From CAWCFV01 sp963794995 (lineage in GTDB: Bacteria; Actinomycetota; Actinomycetes; JACCUZ01): DNA of 64,000 bases. Position numbers and translations under genes: made by a program. The notes below the pieces were generated by a model. The model saw only the letters and a list, made by a program, of their open reading frames with translations, searched no databases and was not told where the DNA came from. Below, one piece after another: positions 25,686 to 35,462 of the stretch. The stretch is taken from the NCBI GenBank assembly GCA_963794995.1, contig CAWCFV010000002.1, positions 868,001 to 932,000 on the forward strand. The letters run 5' to 3'. The stretch's first letter is position 1. Each line of letters opens with the position of its first letter.

Positions 25686-26426
25686 ATGGGCGACGTGCCC
25701 GACGATCTGGGACGGCTCGGCAGGCTGGCGGCAGCGGTGGGGCCGGCACTGGCCCCGGTCGACCACCACCAGCAGCTCACCGACATGGCCCGGGCCGCGC
25801 TGGCGGTGTTCGGCGCCCAGGCCTGCTCGATAGCCGTGCTCGACGCCGACGAGGACAACCTCGTCTTCACCGCGGCCGCCGGCGCCGGCGCGGACGAGGT
25901 CGTCGGGCTCACCGTCCCGGTCGGGCAGGGCATCGCCGGCTGGGTCGTCAGCTCGGGGCAGACCATCGAGATCACCGAGGTCGAGCGCGACCCCCGGTTC
26001 GCCCGCGACGTCGCCGAGCGCACCGGCTACGTCCCCCGCGCGATCATGGCCGCGCCGCTGGAGACCGAGCAGCGGGTCCTGGGCGTCCTGGAGATCCTCG
26101 ACCGCGACGCGCACCGTGCCGGTAGCGAGCGCGACCTCGTCCTGCTCGACTTCTTCGCCCGACACGCGGCCGTCGCCATCGCGTCGGCGCGGATGTTCAG
26201 CGACATGGGCCGGGTGCTGCTGACCGCGCTCGCAGCACAGAGCCCGTCCGGAGACCTTGCCGACGACCTCGCGGCCGCGGCCGCCGCCCTGCACGTCGAC
26301 CGCGGCCTCGCCGACCTCGCCGAGGTGCTCGGCCAGCTGGGACGGGCCGGGCCCGCCGAGCGCGAGCTCGCGACCGACCTGCTCCACGACGTCCTGTCGT
26401 ACTCCGAGCGACGCGGACCGGCATGA
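25686..26426 (+). CDS. GAF-domain sensor protein
   Basis: A 246-residue cytoplasmic protein. Residues 20-175 are a GAF domain: HHQQLTDMARAALAVFGAQACSIAVLD, FTAAAGAGADEVVG, VPVGQGIAGWVVSSGQTIEITEVERDPRF, APLETEQRVLGVLEI and FARHAAVAIA. There is no output domain, only a helical tail. The stop overlaps the start of the subtilisin gene (ATGA), so sensor and protease are made together. The ligand is unknown. A plausible reading is that the GAF protein controls or partners the intracellular protease; this is inference from the coupling alone. Confidence 0.9.
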   Translation: MGDVPDDLGRLGRLAAAVGPALAPVDHHQQLTDMARAALAVFGAQACSIAVLDADEDNLVFTAAAGAGADEVVGLTVPVGQGIAGWVVSSGQTIEITEVERDPRFARDVAERTGYVPRAIMAAPLETEQRVLGVLEILDRDAHRAGSERDLVLLDFFARHAAVAIASARMFSDMGRVLLTALAAQSPSGDLADDLAAAAAALHVDRGLADLAEVLGQLGRAGPAERELATDLLHDVLSYSERRGPA

Positions 26427-27259
26427 GCTCGCTGCCCGCCTGGTCCTGGCAGTTCGCCTCGGGTCACCTCGAGGAGGTCACCGCGCTGCCGCTGGACACC
26501 CCCATCACCCGGGAGTGGGCGTGGGGCGGCGCCACCGGAGCCGGCGTCCGCGTCGCGGTCATCGACAGCGGCGTCGACGCGTCGCACCCCGCGGTCGGGT
26601 CGGTGGCCGGCGGCGTCGCCGTCGAGTACGACGCCGACTCGGGGCGCACCCGCTTCGTCGAGGGTCCGCACGAGGACCTGTTCGGTCACGGCACCGCCTG
26701 CGCCGGCCTGATCCGCCGGGCGGCGCCGGACTGCGAGATCTACAGCGTCCGCGTCCTCGGCGCGCGCCTCACCGGGCGCGGCTCGGTCTTCGCCGCCGGA
26801 CTGGAGTGGGCGATCCAGAACGGCATGCACGTCGCCAACCTCAGCCTGAGCACGCGCCGGGCCGCGCAGTTCGGCATGTTCCACCAGATCGCCGACGCGG
26901 CCTACTTCGCGGGCATGTCGCTCGTCTGCGCCGTCAACAACGTCCCGGCGCCGTCCTATCCCTCCCAGTTCGCCTCGGTCATCTCGGTGGCCGCCCACAC
27001 CCGTGACGACCCGTTCGACCTCGACTACAACCCGAACCCACCGGTCGAGTTCGGGGCGCCAGGGGTCGACCTCGAGATCCCGTGGACCGGCGGTGGCTCG
27101 ATCCGCGCGACCGGCAACAGCTTCGCCTGCCCGCACGTCGCGGGCCTGGTCGCGCGGATCCTGTCCAAGCACCCGGGGCTGACGCCGTTCCAGGTCAAGA
27201 CCGTGCTGCACGCCGTCGCGTCCAACGCCCGGCCGGCGGGGTCACTCGCGACCGGTTGA
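26423..27259 (+). CDS. Intracellular S8 (subtilisin-like) serine peptidase
   Basis: A 278-residue subtilase. The catalytic triad is visible: Asp in VAVIDSGVD (about residue 49), His in GHGTACAGL (about 90) and Ser in GNSFACPHVAG (about 234). The oxyanion Asn is in VCAVNN. No signal peptide and no I9 pro-domain are present, and the frame begins near the catalytic core, so it should act in the cytoplasm and may need no prodomain removal. The 4-nt overlap with the GAF gene suggests joint regulation. Confidence 0.92.
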   Translation: MSSLPAWSWQFASGHLEEVTALPLDTPITREWAWGGATGAGVRVAVIDSGVDASHPAVGSVAGGVAVEYDADSGRTRFVEGPHEDLFGHGTACAGLIRRAAPDCEIYSVRVLGARLTGRGSVFAAGLEWAIQNGMHVANLSLSTRRAAQFGMFHQIADAAYFAGMSLVCAVNNVPAPSYPSQFASVISVAAHTRDDPFDLDYNPNPPVEFGAPGVDLEIPWTGGGSIRATGNSFACPHVAGLVARILSKHPGLTPFQVKTVLHAVASNARPAGSLATG

Positions 27260-27273
27260 CCGGGAACCGCTGG

Positions 27274-27347
27274 TGGGCGCAGACGGACTCGAACCGCCGA
27301 CCCCCTGCTTGTAAGGCAGGTGCTCTGACCAGCTGAGCTATGCGCCC
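27274..27347 (-). tRNA. tRNA-Val (anticodon UAC)
   Basis: A 74-nt cloverleaf on the minus strand. The acceptor arm GGGCGCA pairs with TGCGCCC, the discriminator is A, the D arm starts TAGCTCAG, the anticodon stem-loop is CCTGC-CTTACAA-GCAGG with anticodon TAC, and the T arm contains GGTTCGAGTCC. CCA is not encoded. Confidence 0.95.
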
Positions 27348-27363
27348 CGGCGTCGCAGAGAGC

Positions 27364-27822
27364 CTAGAGGTCGGCGATCGCCTTCCTGTAGTCGTCGACG
27401 TCGCGGGCATCGGGGATGCCGTTGACCACCGACCATCGCAGGATGCCCTCACGGTCCACGAGGAACGTGCCCCGCAACGCGACGCCGGCCTCCTGGCTGA
27501 AGACCCCGTACGCCGAGGCGACCGCCCCGTGCGGCCAGGAGTCGGACAGCATCGGGAACGTGAAGCCCTGCTGGTCCGCGTAGGCCCGCAGCGCGAACAT
27601 CGAGTCGGTGGAGACGGTGAGCAGCGCGACCCCGTCGGACACGACCTCGTCCAGGCGCGACTGGAGCTCCTGGAGCTCACTGCCGCAGACGCCGGTGAAG
27701 GCCCAGGGGTAGAAGACCACCAGCGCTGCCTCCCGGCCCCGGAGCGAGGACAGCCGCACCGACTGCCCGTGCTGGTCCCTGAGCTCGAAGTCCGGGGCGA
27801 GAGCCCCGACCGGGAGCGACAT
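27364..27822 (-). CDS. AhpE-type 1-Cys peroxiredoxin
   Basis: A 152-residue thioredoxin-fold peroxidase that reduces peroxides. The peroxidatic Cys is in FYPWAFTGVCGSEL, in the PxxxTxxC setting, and the active-site Arg lies near LVDREGILRW. A second, resolving Cys is not seen, so this is a 1-Cys type similar to mycobacterial AhpE. GGAGG precedes ATG 27822 by 7 nt. The order AhpE - DUF3052 - aceE is conserved in Streptomyces, which supports orthology. It is divergent from the isomerase-like gene. Confidence 0.92.
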   Translation of the reverse strand: MSLPVGALAPDFELRDQHGQSVRLSSLRGREAALVVFYPWAFTGVCGSELQELQSRLDEVVSDGVALLTVSTDSMFALRAYADQQGFTFPMLSDSWPHGAVASAYGVFSQEAGVALRGTFLVDREGILRWSVVNGIPDARDVDDYRKAIADL

Positions 27823-27859
27823 CACGTTCCTCCGTGGGTGCGCTGGCAGGATGGGCAGT

Positions 27860-28813
27860 GTGTCAGGACCCGCGTCGCCCCTCGTTCCCGCGGCCGACGA
27901 GCGCGGGATCGCGTCCTGGGAGCCCGCAGACGTCGCGAGCCTGGTCGTCCCGGCCTGGGACGAGTTCCTCGCGCTCGCCGCCGAGGTCGACCTCGACGCA
28001 CCGACCCGCGTCGACGGCTGGACCGCCCGCTCGATGTGCGTGCACCTCGGGTCGTGGCCCGGCAGCCGGTCGTTCCGGCGGATGCGCGACGAGGCACGGG
28101 CCGCCGCCGAGGAAGGTTCGCACGCGGTGGACCAGGCCGCCACCTTCGACCAGGACGCGCACAACGAGGCCGTGATCGCCGCCCGGGGGCTCGCCCCGCG
28201 CGCGGCGGTGCTCGCTGCCCTCCGTGATGCCCGCGACGACGTGGCGGGCTACCTGGACTCCGAGGACGCCCTGCGGCTCGGCCGGCACGAGGTCCGGTCC
28301 GTCCTCGGCCCCCTCCCGCTCACCACCCTCGTCGCGGCCGCGGCGTACGAGCTCGCGGTGCACGCGCTCGACCTGGCCCCGGCCGGCGCCCCGCCGCCGT
28401 CGTCGGCACTGCTGTCCGCCGGTGTCGCCGCGCTGGTCGACACGACCGGCGCGCTCGCGGCGCGCTGCGACCTCGAGGCCGGCGCAGGCTGCCTGGCACC
28501 CGAGGGCGGCTGGGCGTTCTCGGCGACCTCGGGTGCGTGGAGCACGATGGAGCTGCCCACGGTCCCGGGCGCCTGGCCGACCGTGCAGGGCAGCGCGACC
28601 GACATCCTGGACGCCTCCGCCGGGCGGCGGGCCGTCCCACCCATGCTGGCCCGCCGCGACCTGCGGCTGCACCAGGTGACCGGGCTCCTCGCGCTGGCAC
28701 CGATCGTCGAGTCGGTGCCGGGGCTGCCCGGCAGCGCGGCTCTGGGCCTGGCAGTACGCAACGTGCGCGGGATCAGCCGGCTGGTGCGCCGGCTCCCCGG
28801 TCTCGGCGGGTAG
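27860..28813 (+). CDS. Mycothiol-dependent maleylpyruvate isomerase-like (DinB superfamily) protein
   Basis: A 317-residue protein. Residues 20-150 look like the DinB/MDMPI helical bundle: VVPAWDEFLALAAEVDLDAPTRVDGWTARSMCVHLGSW contains the His typical of the metal site, and YELAVHALDLA supplies a later His. The C-terminal part (from about 190) is an SCP2-like fold. Members act as thiol-dependent transferases or isomerases; the substrate here is unknown. GTG 27860 is preferred because CAGGAT lies 7 nt upstream; ATG 27851 is the alternative. Confidence 0.8.
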   Translation: MSGPASPLVPAADERGIASWEPADVASLVVPAWDEFLALAAEVDLDAPTRVDGWTARSMCVHLGSWPGSRSFRRMRDEARAAAEEGSHAVDQAATFDQDAHNEAVIAARGLAPRAAVLAALRDARDDVAGYLDSEDALRLGRHEVRSVLGPLPLTTLVAAAAYELAVHALDLAPAGAPPPSSALLSAGVAALVDTTGALAARCDLEAGAGCLAPEGGWAFSATSGAWSTMELPTVPGAWPTVQGSATDILDASAGRRAVPPMLARRDLRLHQVTGLLALAPIVESVPGLPGSAALGLAVRNVRGISRLVRRLPGLGG

Positions 28814-29239
28814 CTAGCGGCCCGAGCGCCGGGTGACCAGCCGGGTGCCGGACCACTCCGGTGCGGCGGAGATGCTGCTCGTCTGGTGCAGGCCGGCCGT
28901 AGGGGCCGCGTCGCCGATCTCGCCGGGCTCGACGTGCCCGGGGCGGCCGGCCTTGGGGGTCAGCAGCCACACGACCCCGCCGTCGTCGAGGTTGACCAGC
29001 GCATCGACCAGCGCGTCCACCAGGTCGCCGTCGTCGTCGCGCCACCACAGGAGGACGGCGTCGACGACGTCCTGGTAGTCCTCGTCGACGATCTCGGTCC
29101 CGGTGAGCCCGGCCACGGCCGAGCGGAGGACCTCGTCGCAGTCGTCGTCGTACCCGAGCTCCTGCACCACCTGTCCGGCGCGCAGCCCGAGCCGTCCGGC
29201 CAGGCGATCACCTCCCGCGTTGTCCGCGGTCGCAGTCAC
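28814..29239 (-). CDS. DUF3052 protein
   Basis: A 141-residue acidic protein. RLGLRAGQVVQELGYDDDCDEVLRSAVAGL is the family hallmark, followed by DVVDAVLLWWRDDDGDLVDALVD and a TPKAGRPGHVEPGEIGDAAPTAGLHQTSS segment. The role is unknown. The gene sits near aceE and ahpE in many actinobacteria. Its start is separated from yjbQ by 128 bp with no gene. Confidence 0.9.
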   Translation of the reverse strand: MTATADNAGGDRLAGRLGLRAGQVVQELGYDDDCDEVLRSAVAGLTGTEIVDEDYQDVVDAVLLWWRDDDGDLVDALVDALVNLDDGGVVWLLTPKAGRPGHVEPGEIGDAAPTAGLHQTSSISAAPEWSGTRLVTRRSGR

Positions 29240-29367
29240 CCGTGCCTCCTACCGTCGACGTGCCCGGCCGGTCGGCCGGATTCCCTCGCGGGTAGTCAAG
29301 ACGGCTCGGCGTCCGGACGCAAGCCGCCGATCGGTCGGCGCAGCTCCTGCCGCCCGCCCGGCAGCGC

Positions 29368-29775
29368 TCAGCCCGGCACGAAGGACAGCCGCACCTGGCG
29401 CACCGGGTTGTCCACGTTGAGGTCGACGAGGCACACCGACTGCCAGGTGCCCAGCGCCATCCGGCCCGCGATGACCGGGACCGTGGCGTACGGCGGGCAC
29501 AGCGCGGGCAGCACGTGGTCCCGGCCGTGGCCGGGGGAACCGTGCCGGTGGCGCCACGAGCCGTCCGGCGGCAGCAGCGCGCGCAGCGCGGCGAGCAGGT
29601 CGTCGTCGCTGCCCGCCCCGGTCTCGAGCACCGCGAGCCCGGCCGTCGCGTGCGGCACCCACACGTGCAGCAGCCCGTCACCGTCGAGCCCGGCGAGGAA
29701 GCCCGAGATCTCCTCCGCCAGGTCGCGGACCGTCTCGCGGTCGCCGGTCCGGACCTCCATCACCTCGCTGCGCAT
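29368..29775 (-). CDS. YjbQ family protein (UPF0047)
   Basis: A 135-residue protein. The conserved core is visible: LLHVWVPHATAGLAVLE, HRHGSPGHGRDHVLPAL, MALGTWQSVCLVDLNV and QVRLSFVPG. The family forms beta-barrel trimers and has been linked to thiamin phosphate synthase activity in some members, but its biological role is not settled. ATG 29775 is one of two close starts; the second is at 29760. It is divergent from alkB, 71 bp apart. Confidence 0.93.
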   Translation of the reverse strand: MRSEVMEVRTGDRETVRDLAEEISGFLAGLDGDGLLHVWVPHATAGLAVLETGAGSDDDLLAALRALLPPDGSWRHRHGSPGHGRDHVLPALCPPYATVPVIAGRMALGTWQSVCLVDLNVDNPVRQVRLSFVPG

Positions 29776-29811
29776 CGGACCATGATCCCCGGACTTACCG
29801 CGGTCCGGTAC

Positions 29812-29840
29812 TAGAACAGGTGTTCGAATCCGCGTACGCT
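29812..29840 (+). promoter_or_regulatory. LexA-type SOS box overlapping the alkB promoter
   Basis: GAAC-AGGT-GTTC at 29814-29825 lies within TAGAAC...GTTCGA (29812-29827). It matches the actinobacterial LexA consensus CGAAC-RNRY-GTTCG with one half-site base off. TACGCT at 29835-29840 is a -10 candidate only 6 nt from the alkB ATG, so the box covers the -35 position of a leaderless promoter. LexA binding here would block it until DNA damage. This is inferred from sequence only. Confidence 0.65.
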
Positions 29841-29846
29841 GCCGGC

Positions 29847-30513
29847 ATGGGGCTGGCACTGCAGGGGTCGCTGCTCGACCTCGCCGACGACGGCATCGAC
29901 GGCATCGGCGGCATCGAGCGACGGCGTCACCGGCCTGGCCGACCTCGCGGGAGGCCTGCGGCGCACGCCGCTGGCCCACGGCGCCTGGGTCGACCACCTG
30001 CCCGGCTGGCTCTCGGGCGCCGACCGGCTCTTCGAGCGGCTGCACGACGAGGTGCCCTGGCACGCCGAGCGGCGCGAGATGTACGAGCGGGTGGTCGACG
30101 TCCCGCGGCTGCTCGCCTTCTACGACGCCGGCGACCCGCTGCCCCATCCCGCTCTCACCGACGCCCGCGACGCCCTGGGCCGGCACTACGCCGGCGAGCT
30201 GGGCGAGCCGTTCGTCACCGCGGGCCTGTGCCTCTACCGCGACGGGCGCGACTCGGTGGCCTGGCACGGCGACCGGGTCGGCCGGGCCCGCAGCCGCGAC
30301 ACCATGGTGGCGATCCTGTCCCTCGGCACCCCGCGGCCCCTGCTCCTCCGGCCGCGCGGTGGCGGAGCCTCGCTCGGCTTCCACCTCGGCCACGGCGACC
30401 TCGTCGTCATGGGCGGCTCGTGCCAGCGCACCTGGGACCATTGCGTGCCCAAGACGGCGCGGGCCGTCGGCCCGCGGATCTCGGTCCAGTTCCGGCCCCG
30501 CGGCGTGCTGTGA
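29847..30513 (+). CDS. AlkB-like Fe(II)/2-oxoglutarate DNA repair dioxygenase, one frame disruption
   Basis: Restored length is 221 residues. The double-stranded beta-helix carries the iron ligands His and Asp in VAWHGDRV and the distal His in TWDHCVPK. The 2-oxoglutarate Arg is in RISVQFRPRG. LAFYDAGDPLPHPAL and RDTMVAILSLGTPRPLLLRP are typical of the bacterial AlkB group. An extra C at 29919 splits the frame. Ignoring it joins the head GIGGIE to DGVTGLADLAGGLRRTPLAHGAW. The protein would reverse alkylation damage on DNA bases, in keeping with the SOS box upstream. Confidence 0.85.
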
Positions 30514-30681
30514 GCCGCGACCGCGGTCGCCACCGCCGGCCCGGCTGACGTCTCACCTACCGGGGGGTAGGGATGCGATCGTCGGCCGCAGGTAGCACGA
30601 TGGGTCACGCAGGACGACGTACGCGGGGCCGACCACGAGTCGCGCCCCGCACCGCGCACCATCCCGACGCGAAGGACTCTC

Positions 30682-33433
<2,752 letters not shown>

Positions 33434-33445
33434 CCCCACCCACCT

Positions 33446-33487
33446 TGTCAGCCGCTGGCGCCGGTATACCGGCGCCAGCGGCTGACA
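33446..33487. terminator. 42-bp perfect palindrome between aceE and pirin
   Basis: Arms of TGTCAGCCGCTGGCGCCG (33446-33463) and its exact complement (33470-33487) flank GTATAC, which is itself palindromic, so all 42 bases are symmetric. It lies 12 bp after the aceE stop and 24 bp before the end of the convergent pirin gene. A bidirectional terminator is the simplest role. A T tract is absent. Confidence 0.8.
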
Positions 33488-33510
33488 GGTTCGGGAAGCG
33501 GGTGGGGGGC

Positions 33511-34277
33511 TCAGCCCGCGAGGCGGGCGTGCATCTCCCAGACGAGCACCTCGGCGCCGGCCGGACCGGCGGTCACCCGCTGGCCGGCGCCGCCGGTGAT
33601 GCGCGCGGCGTCGCCGGTCCCCAGCGGGCCGGTGCCCTCGAGGTCGACCGAGCCGTCGGCCACGAACACGTGCACGAACGGCGCGTCGGGCACCGACACG
33701 GCACCACCCGGGGCCACCCGGGCGACGAACAGCGCCGCGTGCTCCTGGCCGATCGAGATCGCGGCCGCGTCCGGTGCTCGGGACGACCGCTGGCGACGGG
33801 TACGAGGCCGCCGCGCAGCAGCGCGTCGTCGATCTCGAGCTGCTCGTAGCCCGGCCTGCTGCCGGCCGCGTCGGGGACCACCCACATCTGCACGAAGTGC
33901 ACCGGGTCCGTGTGCGCGTCGTCGCCGGTCAGGCGCCAGCTGTCGTTCTTCTCCGAGTGCAGGATGCCGGTCCCGGCGCTCATCCGCTGCGCCAGGCCGG
34001 GGTAGATCAGCCCGTTGTGGCCCTCGGAGTCCTGGTGCACGAGCTGTCCGCGCAGCACCCAGGTGACGATCTCCATGTCCCGGTGCGGGTGGGTCTCGAA
34101 CCCGCTGCCCGGCGCCACGACGTCGTCGTTGTTGACCAGCAGCAGGCCGAAGTGGGTGTTGTCCCGGTCGTAGTGCTGACCGAAGGAGAACGAGTGCTTC
34201 GAGTCCAGCCAGCCGAGGTCGGTCGCGAACCGGTCCGCCGACCGACGGACGTCCACAGACGGGTTCGAGAGCGTCAT
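33511..34277 (-). CDS. Pirin-like cupin protein, one frame disruption
   Basis: About 255 residues when restored. The N-terminal cupin has FGQHYDRDNTHFGLLLVNNDD, then THPHRDMEIVTWVLRG and the metal-site His and Glu segment around GILHSEKNDSW. The C-terminal cupin has ALFVARVAPGGAV and HVFVADGSV. Bacterial pirins include quercetinases and regulators of pyruvate dehydrogenase; nearness to aceE is notable, but no activity is proven here. The frame changes near 33772, where either one base is missing or two (CG) are extra, between GRPEH and DAAAISI. ATG 34277 is chosen because GGGGAGG is 9 nt upstream; at ATG 34286 it would abut the codon. Confidence 0.85.
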
Positions 34278-34306
34278 ACCGACCATCCTCCCCTGTGGTG
34301 ACCTGA

Positions 34307-34324
34307 TAGTTGCTCACGCAACCA
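34307..34324 (-). promoter_or_regulatory. Inverted repeat TAGTTGC-N4-GCAACCA upstream of pirin
   Basis: The halves TAGTTGC and GCAACCA (complement TGGTTGC) match at six of seven positions and are separated by TCAC. The element is 30-47 bp upstream of the pirin start, where a repressor would cover the promoter. TAGTTGC/GCAACTA half-sites resemble operators of MarR-type regulators, but no such regulator is adjacent. Confidence 0.4.
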
Positions 34325-34350
34325 ACTGTCCCCGTCCCGCATTCCCGGCC

Positions 34351-35370
34351 TCAGCGGTGCCGGGCGGTCCAGGCGAGCAGGTCGTCGACCGGACGGGTGT
34401 TGACGACCCTCTCAGGCTGCACCTCGCACTCCTCGGCCCGCTCGCAGCCGTAGGGCTGCCAGTCCAGCTGTCCGGGCGCATGAGCGTCGGTGTCGATGGA
34501 GAACAGGCACCCGGTCTCGACGGCCGTCCGGAGCAGCCGCCGCGGCGGGTCCAGCCGCTCCGGGCGGGAGTTGATCTCGACGGCCACCCCGAACTGCCGG
34601 CACGCCTCGAAGACGATCTCCGGGTCGAACGCCGACTCCCCGCGAGTGCCCCGGCCCCCGGTCACCAGCCGCCCGGTGCAGTGCCCGAGGACGTCGGTGT
34701 GCGGGTTCGCGACCGCGTTGACCATCCGGCGGGTCATGTCCTCGGCCGGCATCTTGAGCTTCGAGTGCACCGAGGCGACGACCACGTCCAGCCGGCCCAG
34801 CAGCTCGTCCTCCTGGTCCAGCGAGCCGTCGTCGAGGATGTCGACCTCGATGCCGGTGAGCAGCCGGAACGGCGCCAGCGACTCGTTGACCTCGGCGACC
34901 AGGTCGAGCTGGGCGCGCAGCCGCTGCGGCGACAGGCCGTTGGCCACGGTCAGCCGCGGCGAGTGGTCGGTGAGCACGACGTACTCGTGCCCCAGGTCCC
35001 GCGCGGTGCGAGCCATCTCCTCGACCGGGCTTCCGCCGTCGGACCAGTCCGAGTGGGTGTGCAGGTCGCCGCGCAGCAGGGCACGCAGCGCGGCACCGCC
35101 CGCGGTCACCGGACCCTGCGCGCCGGCCTCCAGCTCGGCGAGGTACGCGGGGACGCCGCCCGCCAGCGCCTCCTGGGCGACCGCGGCGGTCTTCGGCCCG
35201 ACCCCCTTGAGCTCGGTCAGGGTCCCGTCCCGACCCCGCTCGGCCACCTCGCCCTCGGGCAGGGCGGCCAGGGTGTCGGCGGCCGACCGGTAGGCCTTGA
35301 CCCGGTAGGTCTCCTCGCGCCGGCGCTCCAGCAGGAACGCCACGCGTCGCAGCGCCTCGACCGGGTCCAC
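34351..35370 (-). CDS. PHP-domain phosphoesterase with helix-hairpin-helix (PolX-like)
   Basis: A 339-residue protein. Residues 1-80 hold the DNA-binding helices of the PolX family (RVAFLLERRREETYRVKAYRSA and LTELKGVGPKTA, a helix-hairpin-helix). Residues 100-339 are the PHP domain with metal ligands in GDLHTHSDWSDGG, LTDHSPRL, GIEVDIL, ASVHSKL, NPHTDVLGHCTGR, EINSRPER and STDTDAHAP-like SIDTDAHAPGQ. The polymerase beta core of PolX is missing, as in the short actinobacterial form. It probably cleaves phosphoester bonds in DNA ends or small phosphates. It is divergent from fasR. Confidence 0.9.
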   Translation of the reverse strand: MDPVEALRRVAFLLERRREETYRVKAYRSAADTLAALPEGEVAERGRDGTLTELKGVGPKTAAVAQEALAGGVPAYLAELEAGAQGPVTAGGAALRALLRGDLHTHSDWSDGGSPVEEMARTARDLGHEYVVLTDHSPRLTVANGLSPQRLRAQLDLVAEVNESLAPFRLLTGIEVDILDDGSLDQEDELLGRLDVVVASVHSKLKMPAEDMTRRMVNAVANPHTDVLGHCTGRLVTGGRGTRGESAFDPEIVFEACRQFGVAVEINSRPERLDPPRRLLRTAVETGCLFSIDTDAHAPGQLDWQPYGCERAEECEVQPERVVNTRPVDDLLAWTARHR

Positions 35371-35431
35371 CCGCCCACGGTAGCCAGGGCCGGCAACCCG
35401 CCGTGCCCGGCCTTCCGGCCGCCCGACCGGG

Positions 35432-35462
35432 GTTGTGGCCCTGCCACAACTAGGCTGACGGC
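35432..35462 (+). promoter_or_regulatory. Palindrome and -10 element upstream of fasR
   Basis: GTTGTGGC (35432-35439) and GCCACAAC (35443-35450) form a perfect inverted repeat with a CCT spacer. It abuts TAGGCT (35451-35456), a -10 hexamer 6 nt before the GTG of fasR. A protein bound at the palindrome would cover the core promoter, so feedback by FasR or another regulator is a fair guess. I did not find the same palindrome before fabD. Confidence 0.5.

Noticed and set aside
30556..30571. CCTACC-GGGG-GGTAGG inverted repeat before aceE as a copper-regulator operator
   Set aside because: The sequence is short and G-rich, no copper gene is near, and such runs arise by composition. Not enough to support a site.
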